From the NCBI GenBank assembly GCA_003156615.1, contig PMHI01000769.1:9579-19502 (forward strand): a stretch of DNA of 9,924 nt, given 5' to 3'. This DNA is from Acidobacteriaceae bacterium (lineage in GTDB: Bacteria; Acidobacteriota; Terriglobia; Terriglobales; SbA1). The notes below the pieces were generated by a model that was not told where the DNA came from, did no database searches, and saw only the letters and a list, made by a program, of their open reading frames with translations. Made by a program: the position numbers and the translations under genes. Of the stretch, positions 6,897 through 9,924 are shown piece by piece; position 1 is the first letter of the stretch, and each line of letters begins with the position of its first letter.

Positions 6897-6928
6897 GAAT
6901 GACGAACACATCCTGTTGAAGCACTACC

Positions 6929-6992
6929 TGGGTAGAGCGGGCACTCGCGCCCGCTGCTTTTGAGGTTGCTCTTGTTCTTGCCTTTGCTCTCC
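6929..6992. repeat. Dispersed GC-rich hairpin repeat, copy R3
   Basis: GCGGGC (6937-6942) and GCCCGC (6949-6954) form a perfect 6-bp stem, followed by TGCTTTTGAGG. The T-run at 6958-6961 is short, so intrinsic termination after the second hydrolase is possible but weak. The pyrimidine-rich right part (TTGTTCTTGCCTTTGC) parallels copy R1. Confidence 0.7.
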
Positions 6993-7029
6993 TTCGCTAC
7001 CTCAGTCCGCCTCGCGAAAAGCGGCTAAA

Positions 7030-7974
7030 ATGAACCGAGCGCTCCAATCCCGAAGGACTTCCAACTTGAAACGCGAACCATCCACTCTTCGCCGCCTCCG
7101 CACCGAACAGTCCAACCACGCCGCCGACGACCTAGACCGCAAATCCTCCCTCGAAATCGCCAAACTCATCAACGCTGAAGATGCCACCGTCGCCCTGGCC
7201 GTAACCCGCGCTCTACCCCAAATCGCCCGCGCCATCGATCAAGTCTCCGCCGCTCTCCACCGCGGCGGACGCCTCATCTACGTCGGCGCCGGAACCAGCG
7301 GCCGCATCGCTGCCCTTGACGCCGTAGAGTGCCAGCCCACCTTCAACACCGATCGCGTCCAGTTCATCATCGCCGGAGGCCCCAAAGCCCTAGCCTCCGC
7401 CTCCGAAATCAGCGAGGACAACTCCAAAGCCGGTCGTGACGAAATGGCCCGCCGTAAATCCACCAAGCACGACGTAGTCCTCGGTATAGCGTCCAGCGGA
7501 CGTACTCCCTTCACCGTCGCCGCCATCAGCGAAGCTCGCCGCCGGGGCGCCCGCACCATCGCTCTAACCTGCAATCCCGACTCCCCCCTGGAACGCGCTG
7601 CTCATTTCGCCATCGTCACCCAGGTCGGCCCCGAAGTCCTCGCCGGATCCTCGCGAATGAAAGCCGGCACCGCCCACAAAATGGTCCTCAATATGATCTC
7701 CACCGCAGCCATGACCCGCCTGGGCTATGTCTACGGCAACCTTATGGTCAACGTCGCCCCGAAAAACGAAAAGCTGCTCCAGCGCGCCATTGCAATCCTT
7801 GAACAAGCCACCGGAGCCAATCACGAATCCGCCCGCCGCACCCTCGCAGCTTCCGGCAATCGCACCCCGATCGCCCTCGTAATGCTTGCCGCCAGAGTAA
7901 CCCGCCCACAAGCCATAGCCGCTCTCAAGAAAGCAAACGCAAACGTCCGCCAAGCTATCGCATTAGCGAAATAA
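7030..7974 (+). CDS. murQ: N-acetylmuramic acid 6-phosphate etherase
   Basis: A cytoplasmic lyase of the SIS-fold family that cleaves the lactyl ether of MurNAc-6-phosphate to give GlcNAc-6-phosphate and D-lactate. Family motifs are complete: TEQSN near 25-29, the SIS phosphosugar signature VGAGTSGR (85-92), DAVECQPTF with E100 in the position of the catalytic Glu83 of E. coli, SED near 128-130, GIASSGRTPF (152-161), and GSSRMKAGTAHKMVLNMIST (206-225). The C-terminal helical part with NVRQAI is normal. The 314-residue form from ATG 7030 has about 12 extra N-terminal residues and no Shine-Dalgarno sequence. A TTG at 7066 preceded by AAGGA (7053-7057, spacing 8) gives 302 residues, closer to the family length, and may be the true start. 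It lies downstream of the two AmiE/NamZ genes, which supports a MurNAc salvage role. No MurNAc kinase or phosphotransferase transporter is in the window. Confidence 0.96.
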   Translation: MNRALQSRRTSNLKREPSTLRRLRTEQSNHAADDLDRKSSLEIAKLINAEDATVALAVTRALPQIARAIDQVSAALHRGGRLIYVGAGTSGRIAALDAVECQPTFNTDRVQFIIAGGPKALASASEISEDNSKAGRDEMARRKSTKHDVVLGIASSGRTPFTVAAISEARRRGARTIALTCNPDSPLERAAHFAIVTQVGPEVLAGSSRMKAGTAHKMVLNMISTAAMTRLGYVYGNLMVNVAPKNEKLLQRAIAILEQATGANHESARRTLAASGNRTPIALVMLAARVTRPQAIAALKKANANVRQAIALAK

Positions 7975-7978
7975 GATG

Positions 7979-8004
7979 GTGTGGCGCGGGCACTGTTCGC
8001 CGCG
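7979..8004. repeat. Dispersed GC-rich repeat, copy R4 (degenerate hairpin)
   Basis: GTGTGGCGCGGGCACT (7979-7994) is identical over 16 bases to copy R2 inside the second hydrolase. The right arm (TTCGCCGCG) has diverged, and only GGCG/CGCC still pairs. It starts 5 bases after the murQ stop. Confidence 0.65.
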
Positions 8005-8030
8005 ACTGCCTGCACCAGATCAGTTCATGA

Positions 8031-8093
8031 GGGGACAGCCGCCTCGGCCGCCTGCCCACTTTTTGCCGAAAGCCCCAGGCGAAGCCGAGGGGC
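8031..8093. repeat. Palindromic repeat copy P2 with associated hairpins
   Basis: GGGGACAGCCGCC (8031-8043) repeats the start of P1 at 5400. CCTCGGC (8042-8048) pairs with GCCGAGG (8084-8090). Alternatively, GCCCC (8072-8076) pairs with GGGGC (8089-8093) around an inner GGC-GAA-GCC hairpin. It looks like a compact, highly structured repeat cluster. Confidence 0.55.
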
Positions 8094-8219
8094 CCCGTCA
8101 AGCGCGGCGAGACTCGTACTGCGAAACAATTTCATTGCCGTGACAGAAGAAAGATCGAAGCAGTGCGTCCGCCGCTTAGCACATTTCAGGATTGTCCCAA
8201 TTCGGCAAGGAGAACCGTG

Positions 8220-8256
8220 CGATCACATTTTGTGAGTACTCCGATCACATTTTGTG
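8220..8256. promoter_or_regulatory. Two identical 15-bp direct repeats 22 bp apart (operator-like or insertion-sequence end)
   Basis: CGATCACATTTTGTG occurs at 8220-8234 and 8242-8256, with a start-to-start distance of 22 bp, about two helical turns. Each contains the small palindrome CACA-TTT-TGTG. A third CACATTT lies at 8180, 44 bp before the first, on the same 22-bp register. The sites sit just upstream of a TATAAT box and would be centred near -65 and -43 if transcription starts about 7 bases after it. They could bind a dimeric activator, or be relics of a transposon end with multiple internal repeats (IS21-like). Confidence 0.6.
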
Positions 8257-8258
8257 CG

Positions 8259-8287
8259 TGCTGCTACGTACGATCTTCACGTATAAT
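8259..8287 (+). promoter_or_regulatory. Candidate promoter for the TonB-receptor gene
   Basis: TATAAT at 8282-8287 is a perfect -10 box. The hexamer 17 bases upstream (TGCTGC, 8259-8264) is a poor -35, so the promoter would be expected to need an activator. The paired repeats are placed where one could bind. Initiation near 8294 would give a leader of about 136 bases. Confidence 0.45.
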
Positions 8288-8342
8288 CCGGGGCACTCGG
8301 GCGGAAGGTGTTGGATCTGACCCAGAATCAGCACAGGAAATG

Positions 8343-8384
8343 GAAAGGCGCAAGCAGGAAGAATGCGATGTGCGCTTTCTTCTT
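8343..8384 (+). other. Leader with two mutually exclusive hairpins
   Basis: Hairpin A: GAAA(G)GCGCA (8343-8352) pairs with TGCGCTTTC (8371-8379), nine pairs and one bulged G. Hairpin B: GAAGAA (8358-8363) pairs with TTCTTC (8377-8382), extendable by A-T and G-U pairs, with GCG/CGC inside the loop. They share 8371-8382 and cannot form together. No T-run follows. Confidence 0.3.
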
Positions 8385-8415
8385 AGGTGTGTTCGGCCGG
8401 CGCTGCCTTATTCCT

Positions 8416-8421
8416 GGGAGG
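8416..8421 (+). promoter_or_regulatory. Shine-Dalgarno sequence deciding the TonB-receptor start
   Basis: GGGAGG lies 8 bases before ATG 8430 but only 2 bases before the in-frame ATG 8424, which favours 8430. Confidence 0.65.
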
Positions 8422-8429
8422 CTATGTCG

Positions 8430-9924
8430 ATGACACGAATCCATCAGCAAGGGAGCAGCGTGCGGTCTGGGCGGTGCTACCGGTTTGGCATTCGATGTGG
8501 GCAGGGAGCAGGGCGCGCAATTTCGGTATTCACAGTGTTGGCATTGCTGGCCGCGGTGGTGGCGGCGCAATCCACGAGCCAACTGAACGGCAGCGTGACG
8601 GACTCGTCAGGAGCGGCGGTTGCCGGCGCAAAGCTCACTTTAACCAACCCGGCGACTGGGCTGCAGCGGACCGCTACGAGCAACGGGACAGGGCTCTACC
8701 AGTTCCTGGATGTGCCTCCGGGTACATATCAGCTGGAGGCAACGGCGACCGGGTTTGCAAAGTTTGTGGCGGAGAAGGTCACACTCGTGGTCAGTACGCC
8801 CTCCACCGTACCCATTCGGTTGCAGGTTGCGGGTGTGGCGCAGTCGGTGACGGTCGAGGCCGAAACGCCACTCATCAATCGCACCGATGCGTCGCTCGGC
8901 AATGTTATCGAGCAAGACCAAATCGCGGAATTGCCCATTGCCGCCCGCAACGTGGTTGAGTTGCTGAGTCTCCAGCCAGGCGTGGCGTACCTGGGGGATA
9001 ACCTAAATTCAACCACGGACACGCGCAGCGGCGCAGTGAATGGCGTGCGCAGCGACCAATCCAACGTCACGCTCGATGGTATCGGGGTCAACGACCAGAA
9101 CAACGGTTACGCGTTTACCAGCGTCCTGAACATTCCGCCCGACTCGGTCGAGGAATTCCGGGTCACCACCGCCAACTCCAATGCCGATTCCGGCTATTCC
9201 AGCGGCGCCGAGGTCGCGCTGGTGACCAAGAGCGGCACCAACAAGTTTCACGGTTCGGCTTACGAATACAACCGCAATACCATTTTCAGCGCCAACGACC
9301 CGTTCCTGAGATATTCCCAGGTAACCAGTGACCAACCCAACACGGCGCCCAAGCTTTTGTACAACGTATTTGGCGTCACCTTCGGCGGTCCGATCAAGAA
9401 GAACCGGCTCTTCTTCTTCGCCAACTATGAAGGGTTTCGGCAAGCCCAGGGCAGCGCCACATTGCGCGTCGTGCCCAGCGCGGAACTTCGGGACGGTATT
9501 CTCCAGTACTTGTGCACAGACCCAACGTCGTGTCCAGGGGGCAGCGTCACCGGCGCAAGCGGGCAAAGCTACCCGGTGCAGCCCGGCTACTTTGCGCTGA
9601 CGCCGCAACAAATTAGGGGCATGGACCCGCTCGGAATCGGCCCCAGCGCGGGAATCGAGAGCCTCCTCTCACAATATCCGGTTCCCAATGAGAACGCCGG
9701 CGATGGATTGAACACGCTTGGGTATGAGTTTTCCTCGAACGCTGACTGGGAGAAAAACACATATATCCTCAAGGGTGATTGGCACATCAACTCCAGCGGC
9801 ACGGAGACCCTGTTCTGGCGCGGAGAGATGCAAAACTACAAGGAGCCCGGACTGCAACAGTTTCCCGACCAGCCCGCAGCTAGCACACTGCTGGACGACA
9901 GTAAGGGTTCCACCGTTGGACTCA
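8430..9924 (+). CDS. TonB-dependent receptor with carboxypeptidase-regulatory-like domain (Oar type), 3' partial
   Basis: The first 498 residues of an outer-membrane receptor that runs off the window. The N-terminus has an unusually long polar n-region (1-30), a hydrophobic core (31-45, ISVFTVLALLAAVVA) and likely cleavage at AA|Q. Residues about 50-140 are a carboxypeptidase-regulatory-like fold: QLNGSVTDSSGAAVAGAKLTLTN, then YQFLDVPPGTYQLEATATGF. The plug follows: TPLINRTDASLG, LPIAARNVVELLSLQPGV, NGVRSDQSNVTLDGIGVND, and IPPDSVEEFRV with SGAEVALVTKSGTNKFHGSAYEYNRN. Barrel strands begin with FGGPIKKNRLFFFANYEGFR. These motifs define the Oar-like group expanded in Acidobacteriota, usually inferred to import or bind large ligands such as glycans or peptides; the ligand here is unknown. 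It is separated from murQ by 455 bases with its own promoter-like sequence, so it is probably a separate transcription unit. Confidence 0.94.
   Translation, partial: MTRIHQQGSSVRSGRCYRFGIRCGQGAGRAISVFTVLALLAAVVAAQSTSQLNGSVTDSSGAAVAGAKLTLTNPATGLQRTATSNGTGLYQFLDVPPGTYQLEATATGFAKFVAEKVTLVVSTPSTVPIRLQVAGVAQSVTVEAETPLINRTDASLGNVIEQDQIAELPIAARNVVELLSLQPGVAYLGDNLNSTTDTRSGAVNGVRSDQSNVTLDGIGVNDQNNGYAFTSVLNIPPDSVEEFRVTTANSNADSGYSSGAEVALVTKSGTNKFHGSAYEYNRNTIFSANDPFLRYSQVTSDQPNTAPKLLYNVFGVTFGGPIKKNRLFFFANYEGFRQAQGSATLRVVPSAELRDGILQYLCTDPTSCPGGSVTGASGQSYPVQPGYFALTPQQIRGMDPLGIGPSAGIESLLSQYPVPNENAGDGLNTLGYEFSSNADWEKNTYILKGDWHINSSGTETLFWRGEMQNYKEPGLQQFPDQPAASTLLDDSKGSTVGL

Larger units (their letters stand above)
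7975..8429. other. Gene-free stretch: repeat debris, paired repeats, promoter and leader
   Basis: This 455-base stretch has no credible gene. The one open frame, from GTG 7981, begins inside repeat R4 and encodes a compositionally odd 84 residues. From left to right it holds copy R4, a P-type repeat with hairpins (8031-8093), about 85 bases with no recognisable feature except CACATTT at 8180, the paired 15-bp repeats, a TATAAT box, and a leader with alternative hairpins before the TonB-receptor gene. Confidence 0.7.

Noticed and set aside
6937..6961. A confident intrinsic terminator after the second hydrolase
   Set aside because: The stem is good but only four T residues follow after a 3-base gap, and the same hairpin occurs as a dispersed repeat, including inside a gene, so termination is not its only explanation.
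7564..7953. A 129-codon glycine-rich minus-strand frame within murQ
   Set aside because: Fully antisense to strongly conserved murQ sequence; the glycine richness mirrors Ala/Pro codons opposite.
7981..8235. An 84-codon frame between murQ and the TonB receptor
   Set aside because: It starts within repeat R4, crosses P2 and ends in the 22-bp-spaced repeats; there is no Shine-Dalgarno sequence and no recognisable protein pattern.
8231..8249. A CRP-type site (TGTGA...TCACA)
   Set aside because: The half-sites are separated by 9 bases rather than the usual 6, and arise from the ends of neighbouring repeats.
8220..8256. A CRISPR array
   Set aside because: Only two repeats of 15 bp separated by 7 bp; the spacing is far too short for spacers.
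8387..8959. A 190-codon frame overlapping the receptor start
   Set aside because: It is the wrong frame: the frame from ATG 8430 gives a signal peptide and uninterrupted TonB-receptor motifs to the window end.

Overview
The window is high-GC bacterial DNA and most resembles an acidobacterium (Acidobacteriota, Terriglobia-like). This is an inference from gene content: an Oar-type TonB-dependent receptor with an N-terminal carboxypeptidase-regulatory domain, a class-C serine hydrolase fused to a DUF1343/NamZ domain, a SIMPL-domain exported protein, an HD-GYP response regulator, and short GC-rich palindromic repeats scattered between and inside genes. No rRNA, tRNA, CRISPR array or intact transposase was found.

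Layout. Bases 31-1119 (+) encode a receiver/HD-GYP response regulator whose frame stays open to the window edge. A 256-base gap with a nested hairpin follows, then a secreted SIMPL-domain protein (1376-2092, +). It converges on a secreted glycine-zipper protein (2205-2951, -) across a repeat hairpin. Next is a large exported two-domain enzyme on the minus strand (3105-5525): an AmiE-like serine hydrolase joined to NamZ (exo-N-acetylmuramidase). Divergent from it is a second AmiE-like hydrolase without a signal peptide (5661-6884, +), then murQ (7030-7974, +). A 455-base stretch with no credible gene holds repeat debris, two 15-bp direct repeats exactly 22 bp apart, a perfect TATAAT box and a structured leader. 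It leads into a TonB-dependent receptor that runs off the right end (8430 onward, +).

How the genes may work together. The 3.1-8.0 kb block looks like a locus for recovering N-acetylmuramic acid (MurNAc) from peptidoglycan. In Bacillus subtilis, AmiE removes stem peptides from MurNAc, NamZ releases MurNAc from non-reducing ends, and MurQ converts MurNAc-6-phosphate to GlcNAc-6-phosphate plus D-lactate. Here the first two activities are fused in one exported protein and MurQ is nearby. The glucosaminidase, the MurNAc transporter and the kinase are not in the window.

The most unusual signal is a family of short palindromic repeats. They lie at gene ends and, in two cases, inside the reading frames of the two serine hydrolases. 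There they add in-frame segments where the sequence is variable, which recalls the Rickettsia palindromic elements. The second signal is the paired-repeat promoter upstream of the TonB receptor.
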